The position numbers and the translations under genes are program-made. A stretch of 54,920 nucleotides of DNA, taken from positions 1 to 54,920 of IMG/VR virus record IMGVR_UViG_3300013005_000046. The stretch is one strand, 5' to 3'. The notes beneath the pieces are model-generated. The model was not told where the DNA came from, made no database searches, and worked only from the letters and a program-made list of their open reading frames with translations. The DNA comes from a virus. This document shows, one piece after another, positions 15,125 through 20,791 of the stretch; the first letter of the stretch is position 1; every line of letters starts with the position of its first letter.

Positions 15125-15550
15125 AATTTGTATCCTTTCTAAAATACTTGGCTTTTTTATTCGCTAGGCTCATACCGCTAAGGGTCTTATTTGCTAGGCT
15201 CAAAAGCTCTTTTTTGTTTATTCTTATTTATTTATCTATCTATACACTATCACGACCTACCGACATTTATAGCCCTTTTTAGCCCTTTTTTACCCCTTTT
15301 TTTATTTTGTTTACCTATTGTTCACTTAGTAAACAGTTATCCACAAGTTATCCACAGCTTTGTTATCAAATTGTTATAAAACTACGGCGTGTCGGTTTGA
15401 CATCTAGAAAATTTTTTGCGCCCCTGTGTATAACCCTGTGGATAAGTCTGTTATGAAACTGTTATAAAAACCCCCCTGAATTACGGCGTGTCGATTTGAC
15501 TTTGTCGGTGGTCTGTGATAGGTTATAAAGTAGTTAGAAAGGATAAATAA
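15125..15550. other. Candidate replication origin / divergent control region
   Basis: About 425 bases without a gene. It holds two perfect tandem TTATCCACA boxes 11 bp apart (15337-15345, 15348-15356), the reverse TGTGGATAA (15437-15445), a near match TGTGTATAA (15425-15433), and paired GTTATNAAA iterons near 15363 and 15450. Two copies of a 19-bp ACGGCGTGTC...TTGAC element lie at 15384-15402 and 15483-15501. T-rich and A-rich tracts lie at 15275-15310. It sits at the strand switch and is flanked by outward-facing operons. Origin function is inferred from the DnaA-type boxes. Confidence 0.55.
15497..15522 (+). promoter_or_regulatory. TGTCGGTGG-class promoter, copy a
   Basis: TGTCGGTGG at 15503-15511, then seven bases, then the -10 TAGGTT. 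TTGACT lies directly upstream at -35 spacing (17 bases). It drives the operon starting at 15551. Confidence 0.6.
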
Positions 15551-15691
15551 ATGACTAAATTGCTTACAAGGACTTGGGGAGATGTAGCCTATTGCGACAT
15601 CTGCGACAACTACACTGAGCAGGTGTATGTTGAGGAGTTCAATCAGAAGTGCTGTGAGAATTGCTACCTAGCGTATGGGGAGTGCAACTAA
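15551..15691 (+). CDS. 46-aa Cys-rich zinc-ribbon-like protein
   Basis: ATG at 15551 after GAAAGGATAAATAA. The sequence has YCDICDNYTEQ and CCENCYLAYGEC: two CxxC knuckles expected to bind zinc. TAATG overlap couples it to the next gene. First gene of a five-gene plus operon. Confidence 0.6.
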   Translation: MTKLLTRTWGDVAYCDICDNYTEQVYVEEFNQKCCENCYLAYGECN

Positions 15692-15786
15692 TGATAACAC
15701 TAACATTTGAAACTTGGGAAGAGTTTGATAACGCTATCTCAGGAATTGTTTCTATCGCTACCGAAATTTCTAAGGAGAATAAATGA
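15691..15786 (+). CDS. 31-aa peptide, paralogue of 14668-14766
   Basis: Begins MITLTFETWEEFDNAISGI, nearly the same as the minus-strand peptide at 14668. Coupled upstream by TAATG and downstream by an ATGA-type overlap. An acidic amphipathic helix is likely. Duplicated on both sides of the putative origin. Confidence 0.55.
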   Translation: MITLTFETWEEFDNAISGIVSIATEISKENK

Positions 15787-15872
15787 TGATACTAATTCAG
15801 GAAGTTGTTTACTCAGATGACACAATGTTTGACATCGAAACTATTCTAAGCGAAAAGGAAGTTGAAATATGA
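15783..15872 (+). CDS. 29-aa hypothetical peptide
   Basis: Begins MMILIQEVVYSDDTMFDIET. The start overlaps the preceding TGA, and the end overlaps the next ATG (ATGA). It is acidic with no recognisable domain. Coupling on both sides supports translation. Confidence 0.45.
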   Translation: MMILIQEVVYSDDTMFDIETILSEKEVEI

Positions 15873-15976
15873 TTTTTTATAACGGGTTCAATCTATTGTT
15901 AGATTTAGTTCTTGTGTTTATTGCTTTTGTAATTGGGCACGGAATTGGATACCGCAAAAATAAACCTCCGTTCTAA
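15869..15976 (+). CDS. 35-aa single-pass membrane peptide
   Basis: One hydrophobic helix (LLLDLVLVFIAFVIGHGIGY) followed by a short basic tail RKNKPPF. ATGA overlap with the preceding gene. The gene ends inside the third copy of the 19-bp ACGGCGTGTC element. Function unknown. Confidence 0.5.
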   Translation: MIFYNGFNLLLDLVLVFIAFVIGHGIGYRKNKPPF

Positions 15977-16134
15977 CGGCGTGTCAACTTGACAAGATCC
16001 CGAAAGGGCTGCGCCCCTGTGGATAACTCTGTGTAAAACTTTGTTATGATACTGTTATGAAAACCCCCCGAAATCTCCCCAAAATGTCGGTGGTTTATGA
16101 TAGGGTTTTAGTAAGTCAAAAGAAAGGAAACAAA
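15976..16134 (+). promoter_or_regulatory. Intergenic control module with TGTCGGTGG promoter, copy b
   Basis: In order: the 19-bp ACGGCGTGTC...TTGACA element (15976-15994), a CCCGAAAGGG hairpin followed by GCGCCCC, a TGTGGATAA box (16018-16026), paired GTTATGA iterons, and TGTCGGTGG (16085-16093) seven bases before TAGGGT. It drives the gene at 16135. Confidence 0.55.
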
Positions 16135-16290
16135 ATGGATTTGATGTGTGTTTACTGCGAGGGTGTCTTTTCACCTGACACTTATGTCTGCTCAAATTGT
16201 GATGAATACAAGGGGCTAATGCCACTGAAAGACGCTGTTGAGTATCTGGATTTGCCAATTGGTGATTTCCCAGAACTACGCCACGCCTAA
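16135..16290 (+). CDS. 51-aa zinc-ribbon-like protein
   Basis: Start chosen at ATG 16135 after AAAGGAAACAAA. A longer frame from 16057 would run through the promoter. Has MCVYCEGVF and VCSNCDEY (two CxxC) followed by an acidic C-terminal half. Zinc binding is likely, function unknown. Confidence 0.6.
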   Translation: MDLMCVYCEGVFSPDTYVCSNCDEYKGLMPLKDAVEYLDLPIGDFPELRHA

Positions 16291-16293
16291 AAA

Positions 16294-16315
16294 TGTCGGT
16301 GGGTTATGCTAGGTT
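16294..16315 (+). promoter_or_regulatory. TGTCGGTGG-class promoter, copy c
   Basis: TGTCGGTGG at 16294-16302, seven bases, then TAGGTT. No good -35 hexamer is present, which points to the TGTCGGTGG element as the upstream recognition site. Drives 16338 to 16905. Confidence 0.55.
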
Positions 16316-16337
16316 GGAACTAACGAAAGGAAATAAA

Positions 16338-16502
16338 ATGAAAAAAACAGAAATTGCTAGTGGTGGATTAGTTGAGCTTGTAAAGTCAAAGACTAACCTA
16401 ACAGACATTGGAGCTTATGCCTATGGGCTAACCCTTGTTTGGGCTTTGGCTGATGACAAGCTAAAGAATAAAGTTATTGAGCTAATTGAAAGTGAGGTCT
16501 AA
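16338..16502 (+). CDS. 54-aa hypothetical protein
   Basis: ATG 16338 after GAAAGGAAATAAA; the apparent upstream ATG at 16293 is part of the promoter motif. Largely helical (GGLVELVKSKTNLTDIGAYA, then LVWALADDKLKNKVIELIE). No recognised family. One base separates it from the next ATG. Confidence 0.55.
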   Translation: MKKTEIASGGLVELVKSKTNLTDIGAYAYGLTLVWALADDKLKNKVIELIESEV

Positions 16503-16682
16503 ATGACAGAAGAAGAATTTGATGATTGGCTAGATGATGTTTACCCAACTTACCAAATTGCTGGTGTTGAATTGCGTCCCTCGCAAATGCTAAAGAACTG
16601 CGACCCTATCGCATACAGAATTGCGTTATCAGAATGTGAAGATAGAGAAGAAGAATGGAATGGCTACTTTGACAACAAGTGA
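16503..16682 (+). CDS. 59-aa acidic hypothetical protein
   Basis: Begins MTEEEFDDWLDDVYPTYQIA. The ATG directly follows the previous TAA. Strongly acidic with a C-terminal EDREEEWNGYF. The small size and negative charge resemble phage proteins that mimic DNA or bind host factors, but that is speculation. Confidence 0.5.
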   Translation: MTEEEFDDWLDDVYPTYQIAGVELRPSQMLKNCDPIAYRIALSECEDREEEWNGYFDNK

Positions 16683-16764
16683 ATTGGAAGAACTAATTTT
16701 CAAGATTGACCTAATGCTAACTGAAGATGTTGGCGAATTGTTTACAACACCAGAGGAGAAATAA
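16660..16764 (+). CDS. 34-aa acidic peptide
   Basis: Begins MATLTTSELEELIFKIDLML and ends TTPEEK. It overlaps the previous gene by 23 bases with AAGAAGAATGGA as a possible ribosome site, and abuts the next ATG. A helical acidic peptide; coding is likely but unproven. Confidence 0.4.
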   Translation: MATLTTSELEELIFKIDLMLTEDVGELFTTPEEK

Positions 16765-16905
16765 ATGGAACTAGGTTTGATTGTTATTTTTATAATCGTT
16801 GGCGTTTCAATTTTTGTTGGAATACAACTTGCCGCAATTTTATTTTTGCTACAAGAAAATAATAGACTTGGCGAAGAGTTAGAAAAAAACGAACCGCCTT
16901 TTTGA
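16765..16905 (+). CDS. 46-aa single-pass membrane protein
   Basis: Hydrophobic helix at residues 3-29 (LGLIVIFIIVGVSIFVGIQL), then a polar tail ending EKNEPPF. The ribosome site GAGGAG lies in the preceding gene. The ending resembles RKNKPPF of the 35-aa membrane peptide at 15869, hinting at a family of small membrane peptides. Confidence 0.5.
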   Translation: MELGLIVIFIIVGVSIFVGIQLAAILFLLQENNRLGEELEKNEPPF

Positions 16906-16916
16906 TTTGACAATCA

Positions 16917-16936
16917 CCGAGAAATCGGGGCGCACC
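16917..16936 (+). terminator. GAAA-loop hairpin with GCGCACC tail
   Basis: CCGA-GAAA-TCGG stem-loop followed by GGCGCACC. One of several near-identical elements closing cassettes in this region. No T-run follows, so it is either an unusual terminator or an RNA-processing/stability element. Confidence 0.5.
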
Positions 16937-16991
16937 TGTTATCAAATTGTTATAAAAATTCTTACGAAGACACGGAAAAACCCCCCAGAAA

Positions 16992-17013
16992 TGTCGGTGG
17001 CTTATGCTAAGAT
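16992..17013 (+). promoter_or_regulatory. TGTCGGTGG-class promoter, copy d (leaderless)
   Basis: TGTCGGTGG at 16992-17000, seven bases, TAAGAT at 17008-17013, then six bases to ATG 17020. Transcription would begin at or next to the start codon. Confidence 0.6.
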
Positions 17014-17019
17014 TATTTT

Positions 17020-17172
17020 ATGTTGAACAGAAGTAATGAAGCAAGACGCAAGGCAGAGAGCCAAGCGTTATTCCAGTCTATGCTAAAGGCACCTCACCTA
17101 GTTCAGACTCCAAAGAAATACAAAGGCAGCCGTCAGTCTACAAAGGCTAAGGCAATAAAGGAGAGCGAATGA
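17020..17172 (+). CDS. 50-aa basic hypothetical protein, leaderless
   Basis: Begins MLNRSNEARRKAESQALFQS and is rich in Lys/Arg toward the end (KKYKGSRQSTKAKAIK). No ribosome site; the -10 box is seven bases from ATG. A small basic protein, possibly nucleic-acid-binding. ATGA overlap with the next gene. Confidence 0.55.
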   Translation: MLNRSNEARRKAESQALFQSMLKAPHLVQTPKKYKGSRQSTKAKAIKESE

Positions 17173-17321
17173 TTTTTCCAGGCTTGATTCACTATGTTTG
17201 TGAAGACTGTAATAAGTTTGTTCACACCAATGCGGTCTATTCCTATGACCTCAAGAATGTCTGTGGTAGATGTTATGCTATTCAGGCAGGACACCCTTCA
17301 ACAAGAAAGTTGGTAAAGTAA
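17169..17321 (+). CDS. 50-aa zinc-ribbon-like protein
   Basis: Contains YVCEDCNKFVH and NVCGRCYAIQAGH: two CxxC pairs, with nearby histidines. Coupled by ATGA upstream and TAATG downstream. The RNA- or DNA-binding zinc ribbon assignment is inference from the cysteine spacing. Confidence 0.6.
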   Translation: MIFPGLIHYVCEDCNKFVHTNAVYSYDLKNVCGRCYAIQAGHPSTRKLVK

Positions 17322-17515
17322 TGTCAAAGTATGCCGTATCAGTTCAGCTATCAGGTAATGATGGAAATGCTTTTGCCGTAATGGGAGCCGTAAAGTCTGC
17401 CCTCAAAAAAGCTGGAGCAAGCAAGGAAGAAATTGAGCAATACCTAACAGACTCTATGTCTGGCGACTACGACAACCTGTTGCGTGTAGCAATGGAATGG
17501 GTAAAGGTAAAGTAA
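17321..17515 (+). CDS. Conserved small phage protein (GNAFAVMG family)
   Basis: 64 aa from ATG 17321, coupled by TAATG. VQLSGNDGNAFAVMGAVKSA, then GASKEEIEQYLTDSMSGDYDN and MEWVKVK, matches a family widespread in phages and plasmids with the pattern QL.G.DGNAF...G.V. The family is small, alpha/beta and of unknown function. Confident as a gene. Confidence 0.7.
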   Translation: MSKYAVSVQLSGNDGNAFAVMGAVKSALKKAGASKEEIEQYLTDSMSGDYDNLLRVAMEWVKVK

Positions 17516-17640
17516 TGCTAGGACAACTAAGCATAAGCTTTTGTGATACCTGTAATGAGTTTGGTATGGTGTCGGTAGTAGATGGTAAACTAATGGTACA
17601 GTATTGTGATTGTGAAGTAGAAACTCTAGAAGGAGAATAG
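17515..17640 (+). CDS. 41-aa Cys-containing peptide
   Basis: Begins MLGQLSISFCDTCNEFGMVS, with later QYCDCE. CxxC plus CxC could bind a metal. TAATG coupling upstream. Its tail contains the AGAAGGAGAATAG ribosome site of the next gene. Confidence 0.55.
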   Translation: MLGQLSISFCDTCNEFGMVSVVDGKLMVQYCDCEVETLEGE

Positions 17641-17642
17641 AA

Positions 17643-17936
17643 ATGGGATACGCAACAGCAGTTGGACTTACAGATACAGACCTAACCCTATCAGACCAAT
17701 TGGCAATTCACTTTAGCAGTAATTGTTATCCACCAATTCCAAAAATAATGATACCTGTAGCAGTAGCAGCTATTGACGCCTATTGGGAAGAAGACTACGC
17801 TAGAGTAATCAAGTTGCCCGAAGGTGTTGAGTTTAGAAATGGTGAAGATTGGGTATTCGCCTCACAAGCAGTTGAGTCCCTCAGACTTGACGCCTGGTTG
17901 CAGGAAATTTACTGGACAGACGAAGACGAAGAGTAA
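17643..17936 (+). CDS. Conserved hypothetical phage protein
   Basis: 97 aa, ATG 17643 after GAAGGAGAATAGAA. The sequence has AAIDAYWEEDYARVIKLPEG and ends in an acidic ESLRLDAWLQEIYWTDEDEE. No domain is named with certainty. Confidence 0.6.
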   Translation: MGYATAVGLTDTDLTLSDQLAIHFSSNCYPPIPKIMIPVAVAAIDAYWEEDYARVIKLPEGVEFRNGEDWVFASQAVESLRLDAWLQEIYWTDEDEE

Positions 17937-18002
17937 ATGGATAACCTGATTGTAATTATCTTTGCAGTCTGGATAGTAATAATGTTTCTTGCTTTGGAGT
18001 GA
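17937..18002 (+). CDS. 21-aa membrane peptide
   Basis: MDNLIVIIFAVWIVIMFLAL plus E: a single hydrophobic helix with almost no tails. ATG directly follows the TAA of the previous gene. Coding is plausible from position and hydrophobic pattern, but length limits certainty. Confidence 0.4.
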   Translation: MDNLIVIIFAVWIVIMFLALE

Positions 18003-18005
18003 CGT

Positions 18006-18026
18006 CCCCCAGAAATGGGGCGCACC
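18006..18026 (+). terminator. Hairpin with GCGCACC tail
   Basis: CCCC-CAGAAAT-GGGG stem-loop followed by CGCACC, directly after the stop at 18002. Same class as the element at 16917. Confidence 0.5.
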
Positions 18027-18079
18027 TATTGATCCACAATAGAATGTTAATTAAGAATTAACTAAAAAATCCCCCAAAA

Positions 18080-18101
18080 TGTCGGTAGGTCATGGTAATG
18101 T
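18080..18101 (+). promoter_or_regulatory. TGTCGGTAG-class promoter, copy e
   Basis: TGTCGGTAG (one mismatch) at 18080-18088, seven bases, then TAATGT, preceded by a CCCCCAAAA tract. Drives the gene at 18126, which has GAAAGGAAACCC as ribosome site. Confidence 0.5.
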
Positions 18102-18125
18102 TATCTTATCAACGAAAGGAAACCC

Positions 18126-18644
18126 ATGGACTACTACGCAATTTATTCAGGTCTAATCAAGAACGCTACTTTTGGTCAAGTAGAGCAAGCAAGCAAGTGG
18201 TATCTAGACGCAGAACGTGTTGCAGCACAGGTTGCACGTAATCTAGATTCTACCCTTGAGGTTGGTGCAAGCGTAGTGTCTGCATTCTCACCTAGAGAGC
18301 GTTGGACTAACAACGTTACTAAGGCGATTAGCTTCTCACTTGGTAATCACATTCCAGGATTCAAGAACAACATGCTAATGGCTAACAATGCAATAGCCTT
18401 TGGGTATGACGCTCTAAAAGGATTGAAGACTAACGCATTCGCTAGAGCTATCGCAGGTGATGAGAATGCTGTAGTGATTGACGTATGGATGTTGCGAGCT
18501 GTTGGTATTGAAAAGAAAACACCTAATCAAACACAGTATAAGCAATTAGCTGACGCAGTTGCTAAGGTTGCATTTGATAATGGCATGACACCTAGAGCAA
18601 CTCAAGCCCTAATCTGGATTGTTGTTAGAGGTAGTTCGGAATAG
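18126..18644 (+). CDS. DUF7178-like conserved phage protein
   Basis: 172 aa. Key blocks are VVSAFSPRERWTNNVTKAIS, ALKGLKTNAFARAIAGDENA, VVIDVWMLRAVG and GMTPRATQALIWIVVRGS. These match a family common in actinobacteriophages (the DUF7178 label is from memory). The K-x-x-x-F...GD...VDVW order is reminiscent of helix-hairpin-helix glycosylase cores, so a DNA repair or base-flipping role is possible but speculative. Start ATG follows GAAAGGAAACCC. Confidence 0.65.
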   Translation: MDYYAIYSGLIKNATFGQVEQASKWYLDAERVAAQVARNLDSTLEVGASVVSAFSPRERWTNNVTKAISFSLGNHIPGFKNNMLMANNAIAFGYDALKGLKTNAFARAIAGDENAVVIDVWMLRAVGIEKKTPNQTQYKQLADAVAKVAFDNGMTPRATQALIWIVVRGSSE

Positions 18645-18648
18645 CTAC

Positions 18649-18668
18649 CCCTCGAAAGAGGGCGCACC
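18649..18668 (+). terminator. GAAA-loop hairpin with GCGCACC tail
   Basis: CCCTC-GAAA-GAGGG followed by CGCACC just after the stop codon at 18644. A perfect 5-bp stem with a GNRA tetraloop, and no T-run beyond a short CTTTT. Confidence 0.55.
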
Positions 18669-18750
18669 CTTTTGCCTGATTGTCAAGTTTAAGAAGATAA
18701 CAATTTTTCCCCCAAATCGTTATAAATAAAAGCTGCTAAAGACTTATAAA

Positions 18751-18772
18751 TGTCGGTGGGTGGGGCTATAAT
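18751..18772 (+). promoter_or_regulatory. TGTCGGTGG-class promoter, copy f
   Basis: TGTCGGTGG at 18751-18759, seven bases, then a perfect TATAAT. TTATAA occupies the -35 position. Confidence 0.6.
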
Positions 18773-18839
18773 AGAAACATCACAGAAAAAGACAAAAAGT
18801 AATACAAAAAGTTGTTATCAAAATGTTATCAAAATGGTA

Positions 18840-18868
18840 TTGACAATTTGACCTTTTTCTGGGATAAT
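18840..18868 (+). promoter_or_regulatory. Sigma70-type promoter beside iterons
   Basis: TTGACA (18840-18845), 17 bases, GATAAT (18863-18868). Three GTTATCAAAAT-like 11-bp units lie directly upstream (about 18812-18840). It drives the gene at 18933 together with copy f. Iterons abutting the -35 suggest regulation by their binding protein. Confidence 0.55.
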
Positions 18869-18932
18869 GGATTTATCAACAAGTCGTTGGTAAATAATCA
18901 AAACAGTCCCTCTGGGGCGGAAAGAAGCAAAA

Positions 18933-19085
18933 ATGAAAGACACTCTAACTGTTGGCTCACAGTTCACTACTGCTAAGTCTGGCGTAGTAGGCACAATTCA
19001 GGAAGTCAAGGAGAACAAGAACGGCTCGTTCCGTGTTCGCCTAGATGTAAATGGTGAGCCTCGCTGGACTACTGTTAGCAAGTAA
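18933..19085 (+). CDS. 50-aa conserved small beta-barrel-like protein
   Basis: Begins MKDTLTVGSQFTTAKSGVVG, then TIQEVKENKNGSFRVRLDV and WTTVSK. The strand pattern and Gly positions suggest a small SH3/KOW-like barrel. Similar short proteins occur in actinobacteriophages. Nucleic-acid binding is possible, unproven. The leader contains two promoters. Confidence 0.6.
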   Translation: MKDTLTVGSQFTTAKSGVVGTIQEVKENKNGSFRVRLDVNGEPRWTTVSK

Positions 19086-19130
19086 TCCGCCTCTGCTGGG
19101 TATCAGATAAAACTGCCCAACCCTCACAAA

Positions 19131-19152
19131 TGTCGTATGCTAATGCTACAAT
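19131..19152 (+). promoter_or_regulatory. Degenerate TGTCG promoter, copy g
   Basis: TGTCGTATG at 19131-19139, seven bases, then TACAAT. The spacing matches the intact copies though the element has diverged. It drives the gene at 19195. Confidence 0.45.
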
Positions 19153-19194
19153 GATAAAGCAATAAACCCAATCAAGAAAAGGAAGAAACAAACT

Positions 19195-19638
19195 ATGGCA
19201 AGAACCCTGTCAGTAAAAATCCCAGTCGCAAAACTAATCGCAGATGTAGAGCAGTCTATTGCTAAGATAGATGTTGCTATTGCTGAGTATGCTGAAAAGC
19301 GTAAGCAGTATGAAGCAGAAAGCAAGCAGTATGACCTAGACATTGTTGCTCACGCTATCAAAGCACTATCAGACCCAAGTAATGTTGGAACAGAACACGG
19401 CTCATTAGTTCGTGTGTCAAGAGGATACAACGGAAACATTTCTGTTGATTTTGATGTTGAGGCACTTGGACTACCAGCCAAGCCAGTAGAGCCAGCAAGA
19501 CCAAATGAGAAAACTTATTTTGGTCGTGAGTATGCCACACGCAAAGAAGTCTTAGAGCGTAATCTTCGTATTCTAAAGATGACAACCCAAGAGGAAGTTT
19601 CGGCAAGTTCTTACTCTGCTGTTATTGACCTTATCTAA
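19195..19638 (+). CDS. Coiled-coil conserved phage protein
   Basis: 147 aa. Residues 10-55 form a long amphipathic helix (LIADVEQSIAKIDVAIAEYA, EKRKQYEAESKQYD). The middle has a beta segment (GSLVRVSRGYNGNISVDFDV). The C-terminus has the helix TRKEVLERNLRILKMTTQEE. No family name is assigned. Start ATG follows AGGAAGAAACAAACT. Oligomerisation through the coiled coil is likely. Confidence 0.65.
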   Translation: MARTLSVKIPVAKLIADVEQSIAKIDVAIAEYAEKRKQYEAESKQYDLDIVAHAIKALSDPSNVGTEHGSLVRVSRGYNGNISVDFDVEALGLPAKPVEPARPNEKTYFGREYATRKEVLERNLRILKMTTQEEVSASSYSAVIDLI

Positions 19639-19857
19639 ACTTAGGGAACAAGCCTTGCTTTGACAAGGAAAACGCCCGAAGCAACCTGAGCAAGTTGTGA
19701 AACTGCTTCCCCTTCCCCCTCTAAAGCTGAAGATCGTAAGATCACAAATACTGCGGGGGACTCAAAGGGGGGCGCACCTTATAACAGATAGATAACATCT
19801 TTAAGAAAAGCTTTAAGAACCCTTGTAAATGTCGGTGGGTACCTGTAAAATATAGAC
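19639..19857 (+). ncRNA. Possible structured RNA segment plus copy h promoter
   Basis: About 219 bases without a gene. Between 19650 and 19770 there are nested fold-backs (CCTTG/CAAGG, GAAGCA/TGCTTC, GATC-GTAA-GATC) ending in GGGGGGCGCACC. TTTAAGAACCC follows, then TGTCGGTGG (19830-19838), seven bases, and TAAAAT (19846-19851). The fold-backs could form a small RNA or a terminator with upstream pairing. No known RNA family is recognised. Confidence 0.35.
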
Positions 19858-19998
19858 ATGACAAAAAACCAGATTATAGATGAACAAGCAGAAGAAATCC
19901 GTGAGGCCTTGGCTGACTACTATGCTAACCCAGAGGAGTACACACTCGAAGACTGGGAAGAAATCTTTCAGGATAGGGACCCATTCGAATTCCTATAA
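19858..19998 (+). CDS. 46-aa acidic hypothetical protein, leaderless
   Basis: Begins MTKNQIIDEQAEEIREALAD. The -10 TAAAAT ends seven bases before ATG and no ribosome site is present. Very acidic helix-rich protein. Its stop codon TAA is immediately followed by the TGTCGGTGG of the next promoter (copy i), a very compact arrangement. Confidence 0.6.
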   Translation: MTKNQIIDEQAEEIREALADYYANPEEYTLEDWEEIFQDRDPFEFL

Positions 19999-20020
19999 TG
20001 TCGGTGGGTCATGGTAGAAT
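19999..20020 (+). promoter_or_regulatory. TGTCGGTGG-class promoter, copy i
   Basis: TGTCGGTGG at 19999-20007 directly after the previous stop, seven bases, then TAGAAT. It drives 20047-20585. Confidence 0.6.
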
Positions 20021-20046
20021 TCAAAAAAGAAATGAAAGGAAAACAA

Positions 20047-20247
20047 ATGTCTTATGACACAATAAGAAACGTTGGCTACGTATCGTATGACGGAAACTAT
20101 GGAGCGGAAGCGGACTTGCTAATGTTTGATAGTAATGCACTTACCTTGCAGCAGTGGGAAACCCTAGGTGAGCTAGGCGATAACTCCAGGTATGAGTATG
20201 TTGAAGCAGTATTCAACAACAAGGACCTAACTGAGTGGGAGGGCTAA
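20047..20247 (+). CDS. 66-aa hypothetical protein
   Basis: ATG 20047 follows GAAAGGAAAACAA; the longer frame from 20011 would start inside the promoter. YVSYDGNYGAEADLLMFDSN and LTLQQWETLGELGDNSRYEY suggest an alpha/beta protein. No family is recognised. TAATG coupling to the next gene. Confidence 0.6.
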   Translation: MSYDTIRNVGYVSYDGNYGAEADLLMFDSNALTLQQWETLGELGDNSRYEYVEAVFNNKDLTEWEG

Positions 20248-20585
20248 TGTTGGATACTCTAGATACTTATCTAATCGATGAGTTCACTGATGAAGCTAAA
20301 GGTATTGCATTCGACACATGTCACAAAATTTATATTCTCATGGATAACGAACAGGTTGACCTTATGCGTGAGTATGGTTATGGTGATGCAAATGACCCAG
20401 ACAGTCTACTGACGTCGTACCAGCTGACACCAAGAGAGATGAGCAACAAGGTTGTTGAGTGGTTCCATGGCTCGTGTGGCCTAAGATTTATCAGTGCCGT
20501 TTATTCTGATGAGCGAGGTTTTGTAGACGTCGTCAGTCAGTTTGAAGGCAATGGATATGACGAAGATGAGGATGAAGACTTGTAG
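20247..20585 (+). CDS. 112-aa acidic hypothetical protein
   Basis: Start at ATG 20247, overlapping the previous stop (TAATG). The sequence includes GIAFDTCHKIYILMDNEQVD, MREYGYGDANDPDSLLTS and an acidic end YDEDEDEDL. No recognised domain. Probably co-regulated with the 66-aa partner. Confidence 0.6.
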   Translation: MLDTLDTYLIDEFTDEAKGIAFDTCHKIYILMDNEQVDLMREYGYGDANDPDSLLTSYQLTPREMSNKVVEWFHGSCGLRFISAVYSDERGFVDVVSQFEGNGYDEDEDEDL

Positions 20586-20731
20586 TGCATTCCCTTACTT
20601 CCTTTCTGGAATGTACTACCGTCCTGGCCATGACGTAAATCTGGCCACCTTCAATTTGCGCCCCGTCGGGCGTGTCGGATCCATTTACGAAGGCTATTAA
20701 GAATGCCCCAAAATAAACCCAGTCTTGACAA

Positions 20732-20753
20732 TGTCGGTGGTTGGGTGTAAAAT
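20732..20753 (+). promoter_or_regulatory. TGTCGGTGG-class promoter, copy j (with perfect TTGACA)
   Basis: TTGACA ends one base before TGTCGGTGG (20732-20740), then seven bases and TAAAAT. This is the best -35/-10 match of the set. The rest of 20586-20731 is non-coding and includes GCGCCCCGTCGGGCGTG and TTTACGAAGG. Confidence 0.6.
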
Positions 20754-20791
20754 AAGACTATAATAAACAACCCCTAAAGAAAGTAGAAAAC

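Noticed and set aside
16057-16134. Longer N-terminus for the zinc-ribbon gene at 16135
   Set aside because: It would be translated from inside the TGTCGGTGG promoter, upstream of the expected transcript start.
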